This document shows positions 6,056-12,500 of a stretch of 15,269 nucleotides of DNA, piece by piece (position 1 is the first letter of the stretch; each line of letters starts with the position of its first letter). Both the position numbers and the translations under genes were made by a program. Source of the stretch: an uncultured Eubacteriales bacterium (GTDB lineage: Bacteria > Bacillota > Clostridia > Christensenellales > CAG-138). The notes under the pieces are model-generated. The model ran no database searches, had not been told where the DNA came from, and was given only the letters and a program-made list of their open reading frames with translations. Location: the NCBI GenBank assembly GCA_900542615.1, contig UQOG01000038.1, forward strand, positions 1-15,269, written 5' to 3'.

Positions 6056-6427
6056 TCAATCCCGGGTGGGGATGATCTCCAGCCAGTAGCCGTCGGGATC
6101 TTCGATGAAGTAGATGCCCATGGCCGGGTTTTCGTAGCAGATGCAGCCCATTCGTTCGTGAAGGGCGTGGGCGGCGTTAAAATCGTCCACCCGAAAGCCG
6201 ATGTGCTGCTCGTTGTCCCCCAGGGCGTAGGGGCCGGGGTGGTCCTGGAGGCTGGTGAGCTCCACCTCCATGTCGCTGCCGGGGACGCCAAGGAATACGA
6301 TGGTAAAGCTGCCGTCCGCAGCCTCGATGCGGCGGCGCTCCGTCAGGCCCAGGGCCTCCTGGTAAAAGGCCAGGGAGCGGGCCATATCCGCCACGTTGTG
6401 GTTGTGATGCAAGGGCTTAAAATGCAT
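6056..6427 (-). CDS. VOC-superfamily protein (glyoxalase I-like)
   Basis: A 123-residue protein with the paired beta-alpha-beta-beta-beta modules of the vicinal oxygen chelate fold. Compared with E. coli GloA, likely metal ligands are kept: His7 (start of the first strand), Glu56 in MEVELT, His75 in QHIGFRVDD and Glu117 in GYWLEII. The family signature FYQEALGL is at 21-28 and EDPDGYWLEI at 109-118. The complete ligand set and length suit a lactoylglutathione lyase or close relative, but Bacillota often lack glutathione, so the thiol or other substrate is uncertain. GGAGG lies 8 bases before the ATG. It begins 28 bases after valS on the same strand, with no terminator between, so it is probably carried on the T-box-controlled transcript. 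Confidence 0.88.
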   Translation of the reverse strand: MHFKPLHHNHNVADMARSLAFYQEALGLTERRRIEAADGSFTIVFLGVPGSDMEVELTSLQDHPGPYALGDNEQHIGFRVDDFNAAHALHERMGCICYENPAMGIYFIEDPDGYWLEIIPTRD

Positions 6428-6455
6428 GGGGGGACCTCCTGGGTAATGGGGATGT

Positions 6456-9086
6456 TTAGCCCAAGTCCTTGAGCCGTTGGGTCAGCTTTTCCAGCATGGC
6501 CTGGGAGACGGATAGCTTTTCCCGCTCCGCGTCGATGACTCGGGCCGGGGCTTTGGCGACAAAGCTCTCGTTGGCCAGCTTGGATTGTGCCCGGGAAATT
6601 TCGTTCTGGGCCTTGGCGATCTCCTTTTGGAGCCGCTCCCGCTCCTTGTCCACGTCGATGAGGGCCTTGAGGGGGATGTATACCTCGGCGCTTTCGCTCA
6701 CCGCGCTGACGCAGCCCTCGGGGATGCCGGCCTTGTCCCCCTGCACCTGGACGCTTTCCGCGCCAGCCAGGCGGACCACATAGGCGGCGGCCGCCTGGAA
6801 GTCGGCGATCCGGGCCGCGTCGGTGACGATGGTCATGGCGGCCCGCTTGGCCGGGGGCACGTTCAGCTCCGCCCGCAGGTTCCGGATGGCTCGGATTACA
6901 TCCATGATCCGCTCCATGGTGTCCGCTTCCTGGGGGAAGCAGAGGGCTTCATCGTAGGCGGGCCAGGCGCTCAGCATGATGGTCTCCGCAGCGCCGGGCA
7001 GGGCCTGGTACAGCTCCTCGGTGATGAAGGGCATAAAGGGATGCAGCAGCTTCATGGAATCCCCCAGCACCCGCACCAGCACGGCCCGCACATTGGCCTT
7101 TTGGGCTTCGTCCTCCCCATAGAGGCGGGACTTGGACAGCTCGATATACCAATCGCACAGCTCGGTCCAGATGAAGTCGTAGATCTTCTGGGCGGCCAGG
7201 TTCAGGTCGAAATGGTCCAGGTTGAGGGTAACCTCCTTCACCACCTGGTTGAGCCGGTGGAGGATCCATTTATCCCCGCTGTCCAAAAGGGCCATATCGA
7301 TGGGCCCCACCGCCTCGTCGGGCAGGTTCATGAGCACGAAACGGGAGGCGTTGTATACCTTGTTGCAGAAGTTGCGGGCAGCCTCCACCTTCTTGATGTA
7401 GAAGCGCATGTCGTTGCCCGCGCTGTTGCCGGTGATGAGGGAGAAGCGCAGGGAATCCGCCCCATAGTCCCGGATGATCTCCAGGGGATCGATGCCGTTG
7501 CCCAGGGATTTGGACATTTTGCGGCCCAGCTCATCCCGGACGATGCCGTGAACGTATACGGTGTCAAAGGGGATCTCCTTCATGACCTCCATGCCGAATA
7601 CGATCATCCGGGCGATCCAGAAGAAGATGATGTCATAGCCCGTCACCAGGGTATTGGTGGGGTAAAAATACTGGAGCTCCGGGGTTTCCTCCGGCCAACC
7701 CAGGGTGGAGAAGGGCCACATGCCGGAGCTGAACCAGGTATCCAGCACGTCCTCGTCCTGGTGGAGGGGGCCGCCGCACTTGGGGCAACGGTCCGGGGCG
7801 GTGGGCTGCACGATGGTTTCCCCGCAGGCGTCGCAGTAATAGGCGGGGATCCGGTGGCCCCACCACAGCTGCCGGGAAATGCACCAATCCCGGATGTTCT
7901 CCATCCAGTTGAAGTAGGTTTTTTCAAACCGCTCGGGCACGAATTTGATCCGGCCGTCCCGCACCACCTCCATGGCGGGCTTGGCCAGGGGCTTCATATC
8001 CACGAACCACTGCTTGGAAACCAAGGGCTCCACCGTGGAATGGCAACGGTAGCAGGTGCCCACGTTGTGGGCGTAGGGCTCCACCTTCACCAGGTTGCCG
8101 GCGGCCTGAATATCCGCCACCAGCTTTTCCCGGCATTCCATGGTGGTAAGGCCCGCGTAGGCGCCGCCCAGCTCGTTGATATGGCCGTCGTCGGTAAAGA
8201 CCCGAAGGATGGGCAGGTTGCAGCGCACCCCCACCTCGAAGTCGTTAGGATCGTGGGCGGGGGTGATCTTCACCGCGCCGGTGCCGAATTCCATCTCCAC
8301 GTACTCGTCCGCCACGATGGGGATCTCCCGGCCGATCACCGGGATGCAGACGGTCTTGCCCACGATGTCCTGATACCGTTCGTCCTCCGGGTGCACGGCA
8401 ATGGCCGTATCCCCCAGGATGGTCTCCGGCCGGGTGGTGGCCACGGTGATGGAGTAGGACTTATCCGGGGCGTCGTAGCGCACATGCCACAGGTGGCTGT
8501 TTTGCTCCTCGTATTCCACCTCCGCGTCGGACAGGGCGGTTTTGCACACCGGGCACCAGTTGATGATCCGGTCCCCCCGGTAGATGAGCCCTTTGTGGTA
8601 CAGCTCGCAGAACACCTTGATGACCGCCTTGTTGCAGCCCTCGTCCATGGTGAAGCGTTCCCGCTCCCAGTCGCAGGAGGCGCCCAGCTTTTTGAGCTGC
8701 TGCACGATGGTGCCGCCGTATTCCCGCTTCCACTCCCAGGCCCGCTCCAGGAAGGCTTCCCGGCCGATATCCCGCTTATCGATGCCCTCCTTGGCCATCT
8801 GCTCCACGATCTTCACCTCGGTGGCGATGGAAGCATGGTCCGTGCCCGGCAGCCAAAGGGCTTCATAACCGCTCATGCGCTTATAGCGGATAAGCACGTC
8901 CTGCAAGGTCTCGTCCAGGGCGTGGCCCATATGGAGCTTGCCGGTGATGTTGGGCGGGGGGATGACGATGGTATAAGGCGTTTTATCCGGATTGGGCGCA
9001 GCGTGAAAATAGCCGGCCTTTTCCCAGCGGTCGTAGAGCGCCTGCTCCACGTTGCTGTGGTCGTAGGCCTTGGGCATGTCCTTCAT
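6456..9086 (-). CDS. valS: Valyl-tRNA synthetase (ValRS)
   Basis: An 876-residue class I aminoacyl-tRNA synthetase that attaches valine to tRNA-Val in the cytoplasm; the length is normal for the family. It has PPPNITG then HMGH at 52-55 (the HIGH motif), an inserted editing domain with ATTRPETILGDTA, a zinc-ribbon-like CDAC...CPKC pair, KMSKS at 523-527, the anticodon-binding helical domain and a C-terminal lysine/glutamate-rich coiled-coil arm (last 70 or so residues, KERERLQKEIAKAQNEISRAQ...). The ATG at 9086 is chosen because GGAGG lies 8 bases upstream. The open frame continues 73 codons further, but through the T-box terminator and antiterminator, so those codons are leader. It is regulated by tRNA-Val charging through that T-box. 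Confidence 0.98.
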   Translation of the reverse strand: MKDMPKAYDHSNVEQALYDRWEKAGYFHAAPNPDKTPYTIVIPPPNITGKLHMGHALDETLQDVLIRYKRMSGYEALWLPGTDHASIATEVKIVEQMAKEGIDKRDIGREAFLERAWEWKREYGGTIVQQLKKLGASCDWERERFTMDEGCNKAVIKVFCELYHKGLIYRGDRIINWCPVCKTALSDAEVEYEEQNSHLWHVRYDAPDKSYSITVATTRPETILGDTAIAVHPEDERYQDIVGKTVCIPVIGREIPIVADEYVEMEFGTGAVKITPAHDPNDFEVGVRCNLPILRVFTDDGHINELGGAYAGLTTMECREKLVADIQAAGNLVKVEPYAHNVGTCYRCHSTVEPLVSKQWFVDMKPLAKPAMEVVRDGRIKFVPERFEKTYFNWMENIRDWCISRQLWWGHRIPAYYCDACGETIVQPTAPDRCPKCGGPLHQDEDVLDTWFSSGMWPFSTLGWPEETPELQYFYPTNTLVTGYDIIFFWIARMIVFGMEVMKEIPFDTVYVHGIVRDELGRKMSKSLGNGIDPLEIIRDYGADSLRFSLITGNSAGNDMRFYIKKVEAARNFCNKVYNASRFVLMNLPDEAVGPIDMALLDSGDKWILHRLNQVVKEVTLNLDHFDLNLAAQKIYDFIWTELCDWYIELSKSRLYGEDEAQKANVRAVLVRVLGDSMKLLHPFMPFITEELYQALPGAAETIMLSAWPAYDEALCFPQEADTMERIMDVIRAIRNLRAELNVPPAKRAAMTIVTDAARIADFQAAAAYVVRLAGAESVQVQGDKAGIPEGCVSAVSESAEVYIPLKALIDVDKERERLQKEIAKAQNEISRAQSKLANESFVAKAPARVIDAEREKLSVSQAMLEKLTQRLKDLG

Positions 9087-9128
9087 GGGGAATACCTCCT
9101 GCAAGATGTAATAAAAATGCTTGGCGAT

Positions 9129-9160
9129 AAAAAACCGCCCATCCATCAAAGGACGAGCGG
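9129..9160 (-). terminator. Regulated intrinsic terminator of the valS T-box
   Basis: A 10-bp stem (9160-9151 with 9144-9135, including wobble pairs) with a 6-base loop is followed by six T's (9134-9129). Its 5' arm and loop share the CCTTTG bases used by the antiterminator, so the two folds exclude each other. Confidence 0.9.
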
Positions 9161-9362
9161 GCTCGCGGTACCACCTTTGCTTGCGCAAAAAAATGCGCCT
9201 GCTTTTCTTCGCCGTAACGGGGCGGCTTCGGACCGGACTACTGGCTTCATCCGATCGGCTCGGGAGCGACCTTCCGCACCAGCCTGCCAAAGCCCTTGCA
9301 GCCAAAGGGGCTTCTCTCTGGGGGAGGCAACGGTGCGTACTCCTCTCCGTCCATGCCTTTAC
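9129..9362 (-). ncRNA. T-box leader of valS (tRNA-Val sensing)
   Basis: The conserved T-box AAAGGTGGTACCGCG lies at 9178-9164 on the minus strand. The antiterminator can form CAAAGG (9179-9174) with CCTTTG (9152-9147) plus a small GCGAG/CTCGT helix. Its bulge presents UGGU (9173-9170), which complements the ACCA end of a tRNA with discriminator A, as in tRNA-Val. The specifier is most likely GUC at 9270-9268, in GGAAGGUCGC at the 3' side of stem I. The 5' side has the usual GAGAGGAGTA and AGAGAG purine-rich segments. Uncharged tRNA-Val should stabilise the antiterminator and let valS be read. The exact 5' end depends on the promoter call. Confidence 0.93.
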
Positions 9363-9368
9363 AACCTT

Positions 9369-9399
9369 ATTTTAGTGGCAAAGGCATGGCCTTGTCAAT
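9369..9399 (-). promoter_or_regulatory. Probable promoter of the valS T-box transcript
   Basis: A perfect TTGACA at 9399-9394 and TAAAAT at 9374-9369 on the minus strand, spaced by 19 bases (longer than the ideal 17). The predicted start is near 9362, just ahead of stem I. Confidence 0.55.
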
Positions 9400-9435
9400 G
9401 CGTTTTTTCCCGGGCGCGGGGACATTCGCACTGCT

Positions 9436-9684
9436 TCAGCCCTGTAGGCCCCGGGCCTGCCGGTCCATATCCTCCACCACGATGTCGTAGATCTCCCCCA
9501 GGGAGGCGCAATATTCCAGCACCTTCCAAGGCTCGTTGGTATGGAAATGGATCTTGATGAGCTTGGGATCTCCCACGGCCAGCAGGCAATCCCCATCGAA
9601 GTTTTCCGTGAAATAGGCGTTGATGGCGTCCTCGTCCAGGCCCTGGCCCTCGATCAGCAGCTGGGTATCATAGCGGTAATCCAT
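9436..9684 (-). CDS. Small stand-alone protein resembling the C-terminal domain of FakA/YloV
   Basis: An 82-residue soluble protein. YDTQLLIEG near the start, an acidic helix, then DPKLIKIHFHTNEPWKVLEYCASLGEI (39-65) and IVVEDMDRQ (68-76) follow the pattern of the C-terminal domain of FakA (YloV), the ATP-binding subunit of the fatty acid kinase, around its HVHTxxP motif; here it reads HFHTNEP (46-52). The kinase and middle domains are absent. GGAG lies about 9 bases before the ATG, so it is a complete small gene rather than a fragment with a lost front. Its role is unknown; it might bind or modulate FakA/FakB elsewhere in the genome. It has its own promoter overlapping the terminator of the upstream serpin gene. 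Confidence 0.75.
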   Translation of the reverse strand: MDYRYDTQLLIEGQGLDEDAINAYFTENFDGDCLLAVGDPKLIKIHFHTNEPWKVLEYCASLGEIYDIVVEDMDRQARGLQG

Positions 9685-9729
9685 AGGGAAATGCTCCTTT
9701 TCGCAATGAAGATCTGGCGGGCCGGATGC

Positions 9730-9773
9730 AAAAAAAGCCGCCCGCTGCTGCTATTGTAGCGGCATTGGGCGGC
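9730..9773 (-). terminator. Terminator of the serpin gene
   Basis: On the minus strand, GCCGCCC (9773-9767) pairs with GGGCGGC (9743-9737), with an inner GCT/AGC-rich pairing, followed by seven T's (9736-9730). It begins 16 bases after the serpin stop codon. Confidence 0.75.
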
Positions 9774-9781
9774 CCTGTCAA
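9753..9781 (-). promoter_or_regulatory. Promoter of the FakA-like gene, overlapping the serpin terminator
   Basis: On the minus strand, a perfect TTGACA (9781-9776) and TACAAT (9758-9753) are separated by exactly 17 bases. Predicted start is about 9746, which lies inside the terminator hairpin. Transcripts from this promoter would lack the 5' arm and so escape termination, while read-through transcripts from the serpin gene would be stopped. Confidence 0.65.
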
Positions 9782-9788
9782 CGCCGGG

Positions 9789-11063
9789 CTATTGGGCCAT
9801 GGTGTTCACGATCCCCACGAACAGGGGCGCCGCGCCTTCCGCCCGGATCACGAACAGGAAGGGCCGGTCCAGGATCAGCTCCGCCTGGTCCGTGGGCATG
9901 GAGGCCCCCGCCACATCGATCTGGGTATAGCTGGCGGCTTCCACGCCCTTTTCATCCATGGTTAGGGCGCTTTCCTGCCGAATGGCGGATACGAACAGCG
10001 CCCCGTCGCACAGGGGGCTAAAATCTGCCGCTCCGGGGTCAAAGGCCGCCCGGATGCCCAGGTCCTTGGCCGCTTCCGCCAGATCCAGGCTGTCGCTGTA
10101 ATCCAGCTTGGGCACCTTGAGCACCACTTCCCCATAGCCGGTGCTCTCCAGCTGATCCTTTACCAGGGCTTCCCAGCTGGGGCTGGCCAACACGTCCGAA
10201 GGGCGCAGCCCCTCCCCGGGGAGCAGGAAGGTGACGGCGCCGGATTTCAGGCTAAGGCTGGCGGCTGTGAACACGTCGTTGCGGAAAAAGGAGCCGTCCA
10301 TGGTCTTGTTCATAAAGTCGCACTGGCTCTCGGTGCCGTCCCCGTTGTGAAAGACCCCCGGGGCGGTGGCGCTTTCCTGGAAGGCGGACATCCATTCGGA
10401 GCGGAAGTATACCGTGTTCAGGAGGCTGAGCAGCGTTTCCGGGGAAACCTGCAGGGCCTCTCCCAATAGGCCGTTGGTATTCTGGGAGACCCATTGGCCC
10501 ATGGCCTCCCCGGCGGCGGCGTCCTGGAAATCCACGGGGAAAAGCTCCGCATAGTGGATCTGGGCCAGGTCGGTCAAGGCATCCTGGTTGCATGTTTCCG
10601 CGGCGCTTTTTTCCATCCAGGCGGAGTTGGCCAGGAACAGCCGGGTATAATCGTCATCCCGGTATAAAAACCGGTATAGGGCCCCCGTATGTTCCAGCAT
10701 GGCCGCATCCGAGGCCAGGGCGGAAAGGATCTGCGCCTGGGTATCGCCCCCGGCGATGGAGGCCAGCATGGACAGGGCAAAGTACAGGCTGACAGGGGAG
10801 TAAAGGCGGTTTTCCGTCCGGGGGCTATCCGCCAGGATGACCTTGGCGCTGTTGACGGCAAAGCGGTTGAGGCTTTCCAGCTGTTCCGGGGTCACGTCCG
10901 CCCGCAGGGAGCGCTGGGCTTCATAATCCTCCGCATCGGGGGCTTCGGGCCACCGTACGGCGGTGAGGGAGGAGGGAACCCCATCGGGGTATTGGCCGGG
11001 CTGGTTGGAGGTGCAGCCCGCAAGCAGCAACAGGCAAAGAAGCAGGGGCAAGATCCGTTTCAT
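9789..11063 (-). CDS. Secreted lipoprotein serpin (serine protease inhibitor family)
   Basis: A 424-residue protein. It has a basic-hydrophobic signal ending in the lipobox LAGC (lipidated Cys17), so it should be anchored on the outer face of the membrane, then a low-complexity linker to about residue 60. The serpin domain follows: FAVNSAKVI, NRLYSPVSLYFALSMLASIAGGDTQAQI (the classic NxxxSPxSxxxxLxMxxxGA region), LLNTVYFRSEWMSAF, and near the end the hinge MDEKGVEAAS (369-378) and RPFLFVIR (400-407). The hinge keeps G373, E375 and small residues, as in inhibitory serpins. Counting from it, P1-P1' would be Ala387-Ser388, which favours elastase-like targets. The loop before RPF is about 3 residues longer than in alpha-1-antitrypsin, so that call may shift. 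AGGAGG lies 8 bases before the ATG. It is flanked by terminators, so probably transcribed alone. Confidence 0.92.
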   Translation of the reverse strand: MKRILPLLLCLLLLAGCTSNQPGQYPDGVPSSLTAVRWPEAPDAEDYEAQRSLRADVTPEQLESLNRFAVNSAKVILADSPRTENRLYSPVSLYFALSMLASIAGGDTQAQILSALASDAAMLEHTGALYRFLYRDDDYTRLFLANSAWMEKSAAETCNQDALTDLAQIHYAELFPVDFQDAAAGEAMGQWVSQNTNGLLGEALQVSPETLLSLLNTVYFRSEWMSAFQESATAPGVFHNGDGTESQCDFMNKTMDGSFFRNDVFTAASLSLKSGAVTFLLPGEGLRPSDVLASPSWEALVKDQLESTGYGEVVLKVPKLDYSDSLDLAEAAKDLGIRAAFDPGAADFSPLCDGALFVSAIRQESALTMDEKGVEAASYTQIDVAGASMPTDQAELILDRPFLFVIRAEGAAPLFVGIVNTMAQ

Positions 11064-11129
11064 TGGCAGTTCCTCCTGAGGTTTTCAGCATTCTTACCCT
11101 TAAAACGATCCAGGCGGGAAAAAGGTTGC

Positions 11130-11170
11130 AAAAAAACGCCCCTTCCATTTTAACGCCGCGGGAAGGGGCG
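11130..11170 (-). terminator. Terminator of the dCMP deaminase gene
   Basis: A perfect 10-bp stem (11170-11161 with 11146-11137) with a 14-base loop is followed by seven T's (11136-11130) on the minus strand. It lies 38 bases after the deaminase stop codon. Confidence 0.85.
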
Positions 11171-11207
11171 CATAAAGGCCGTTGGGCAAAAAGCATAGGG
11201 CCGGGGC

Positions 11208-11672
11208 TTATAGAATAGCCTTATCGTATTTTTCCAGCAGCACCCCGGCCTCCTGGAAGATCTCCAGGGCGAATTGGTCGGGATAGCCCTCCCCGTATAC
11301 CACCCGGGCGATGCCCGCGTTGACGATCATCTTGGCGCAGATGACGCAGGGCTGATGGGTGCAGTATAGGGTAGCCCCCTCGATGGAGACCCCCAGCTTG
11401 GCCGCCTGGATGATGGCGTTTTGTTCCGCGTGGATGGCATAGCACAGCTCGTGCCGGGTGCCGCTTGCAATGCCCAGCCGGCGGCGCATACATTCCCCCT
11501 TATCCTTGCAGCTGACGATGCCCGCCGGCGCCCCGTTGTAGCCGGTGGTGAGGATGCGCTTGTTCTTTACGATGACGGCCCCGATCTGCCGGTTATCCTG
11601 AAAGCAGCTGGACCAGGTGCCGATGGTCTTGGCCAGGCTCATGAATCGGTCGTCCCATTTGCTCCATGCCAT
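11208..11672 (-). CDS. dCMP deaminase
   Basis: A 154-residue zinc-dependent deaminase that converts dCMP to dUMP, the precursor for thymidylate synthase; cytosolic. The catalytic signature is complete: HAE at 81-83 (zinc His and proton-shuttle Glu) and PCVIC at 108-112. GYNGAPAG (44-51) is the nucleotide-binding loop typical of dCMP deaminases, including the B. subtilis ComEB type; the length is normal. The ATG at 11672 follows GGGAGG by 10 bases; the in-frame extension to 11732 runs through repeat sequence and is rejected. A good promoter is seen 300 bases upstream, so the mRNA carries a long, highly structured leader. A strong terminator follows the gene, which appears monocistronic. Confidence 0.93.
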   Translation of the reverse strand: MAWSKWDDRFMSLAKTIGTWSSCFQDNRQIGAVIVKNKRILTTGYNGAPAGIVSCKDKGECMRRRLGIASGTRHELCYAIHAEQNAIIQAAKLGVSIEGATLYCTHQPCVICAKMIVNAGIARVVYGEGYPDQFALEIFQEAGVLLEKYDKAIL

Positions 11673-11692
11673 GATGCAAAATCCTCCCTTTC

Positions 11693-11970
11693 GGGGCGGT
11701 GGCATAGGAAACCATCGCCCGGAAGGGGGCATATTTGGGCAGCTGCATTGTCATCGTCGGGAGGAATACCACAGCGGGTATGCCTTCCCTCCTCTTTCGC
11801 GCATCTGCCGCAAATCTGCCCCCTTCCAGGGCGCAGCGTCCATTTCGGCCCCATTTGTTCCCGCGCAAGGCGGGGGCCGCAGGCAGGGCGGATCCCCTTC
11901 CAAGGCCGGCAACATAGCGCCGGGGCGAATGGGGCCGAAATGGACCGATGGTTTCCTATGTCACCGCCCC
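11693..11970 (-). repeat. Nested three-way-junction element forming the 5' leader of the dCMP deaminase gene
   Basis: Three long inverted repeats are nested. P1 pairs 11970-11946 with 11717-11693 (24 of 25 bases). P2 pairs 11945-11928 with 11855-11838 (18 of 18). P3 pairs 11827-11805 with 11742-11721 (one mismatch, one insertion). P1 and P2 abut; P2 and P3 are 10 bases apart, P3 and P1 three. Smaller hairpins lie inside the P2 and P3 loops. The 3' arm of P1 also folds alone into a hairpin with loop TTTCCTATG, the same as in the terminator at 3602-3661. It starts about 3 bases after the predicted transcription start and ends 4 bases before GGGAGG. It may be a structured leader RNA, a MITE-like repeat, or both. 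Confidence 0.7.
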
Positions 11971-11979
11971 TTTTCTGGC

Positions 11980-12008
11980 ATTATATCAAAGCTGGGTTTG
12001 GGACACAA
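11980..12008 (-). promoter_or_regulatory. Promoter of the dCMP deaminase gene
   Basis: On the minus strand, TTGTGT (12008-12003) and a perfect TATAAT (11985-11980) are separated by exactly 17 bases. Predicted start is about 11973, which places the whole nested element in the leader. Confidence 0.65.
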
Positions 12009-12072
12009 TAACAATGGCGTGTGAGAACCCGTTGAAAATTGCAACGCAATTGTGAAAAAGTCGGAAGGGGGG

Positions 12073-12101
12073 TTGTATTCCGAGCCAGGGTGCGCTATCA
12101 T
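12073..12101 (+). promoter_or_regulatory. Promoter of groES-groEL
   Basis: TTGTAT (12073-12078) and TATCAT (12096-12101) are 17 bases apart. The predicted start, near 12108, is immediately ahead of the CIRCE operator, as in other HrcA-controlled operons. The sequence between this and the dCMP deaminase promoter (12009-12072) shows only a short ATTGC-aac-GCAAT repeat. Confidence 0.65.
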
Positions 12102-12112
12102 AACAACTGTTG

Positions 12113-12139
12113 TTAGCACTCCGCTTCGATGAGTGCTAA
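12113..12139. promoter_or_regulatory. CIRCE operator (HrcA binding site)
   Basis: A perfect match to the CIRCE consensus: TTAGCACTC, nine bases, GAGTGCTAA. It is the operator of the heat-shock repressor HrcA, placed between promoter and groES. It indicates HrcA-type heat-shock control; hrcA itself is not in the window. Confidence 0.97.
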
Positions 12140-12189
12140 CCCACAGCTTGTCATAATACACTAGGTAAGCAAAATAGGAGGCAATATTT

Positions 12190-12474
12190 ATGAATCTCAA
12201 ACCCTTGCTGGACAGAGTCGTACTCAAGAGCGTTGAGGCGGAGGAGACCACCAAGAGCGGCATCATCCTCACCGGCAGCGCCAAGGAAAAGCCCGTGGTA
12301 TCCGAAGTTTTGGCCGTTGGCCCCGGCGGCATGGTAGACGGTAAAGAGGTCGCCATGTATGTCAAGGTTGGCGACAAGGTTGTGGTATCCACCTATGCGG
12401 GCACCAACATCAAGCTGGACGGGGAAGAATACACCATCGTGCGGCAGAACGATATCCTGGCAGTGGTAGAATAA
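12190..12474 (+). CDS. groES: Co-chaperonin GroES (10 kDa)
   Basis: A 94-residue protein of standard length. It starts with LKPLLDRVVLK, followed by the mobile loop (about 16-32, EAEETTKSGIILTGSAK) that docks on GroEL, and it has the VLAVGPG strand, KVGDKVVVSTYAGT, and the LDGEEYTIVRQNDILAVVE end. Seven copies cap the GroEL ring and drive folding of enclosed proteins in the cytosol. AGGAGG lies 8 bases before the ATG. It is the first gene of the CIRCE-controlled operon, 26 bases ahead of groEL. Confidence 0.98.
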   Translation: MNLKPLLDRVVLKSVEAEETTKSGIILTGSAKEKPVVSEVLAVGPGGMVDGKEVAMYVKVGDKVVVSTYAGTNIKLDGEEYTIVRQNDILAVVE

Positions 12475-12500
12475 CAGGAAAGTAAGAGGAGGCAAATCAC

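Noticed and set aside
9087..9305. A 73-codon N-terminal extension of valS
   Set aside because: The frame is open, but the bases are the T-box antiterminator and terminator. The ATG at 9086 has its own GGAGG and gives the normal ValRS N-terminus.
6585..9557. A 990-codon open frame on the plus strand, antisense to valS
   Set aside because: It is fully explained as the shadow of valS: strong third-position G/C bias in the sense gene leaves the opposite strand poor in stops. The translation has no recognisable domain and is rich in H, G, D and V, and the frame runs on through the T-box and into the FakA-like gene.
11673..11868. Short proteins in several frames around the dCMP deaminase leader
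   Set aside because: Similar peptides appear in both directions because the DNA is made of inverted repeats. There is no codon bias or ribosome binding site, so they are products of the palindromes.
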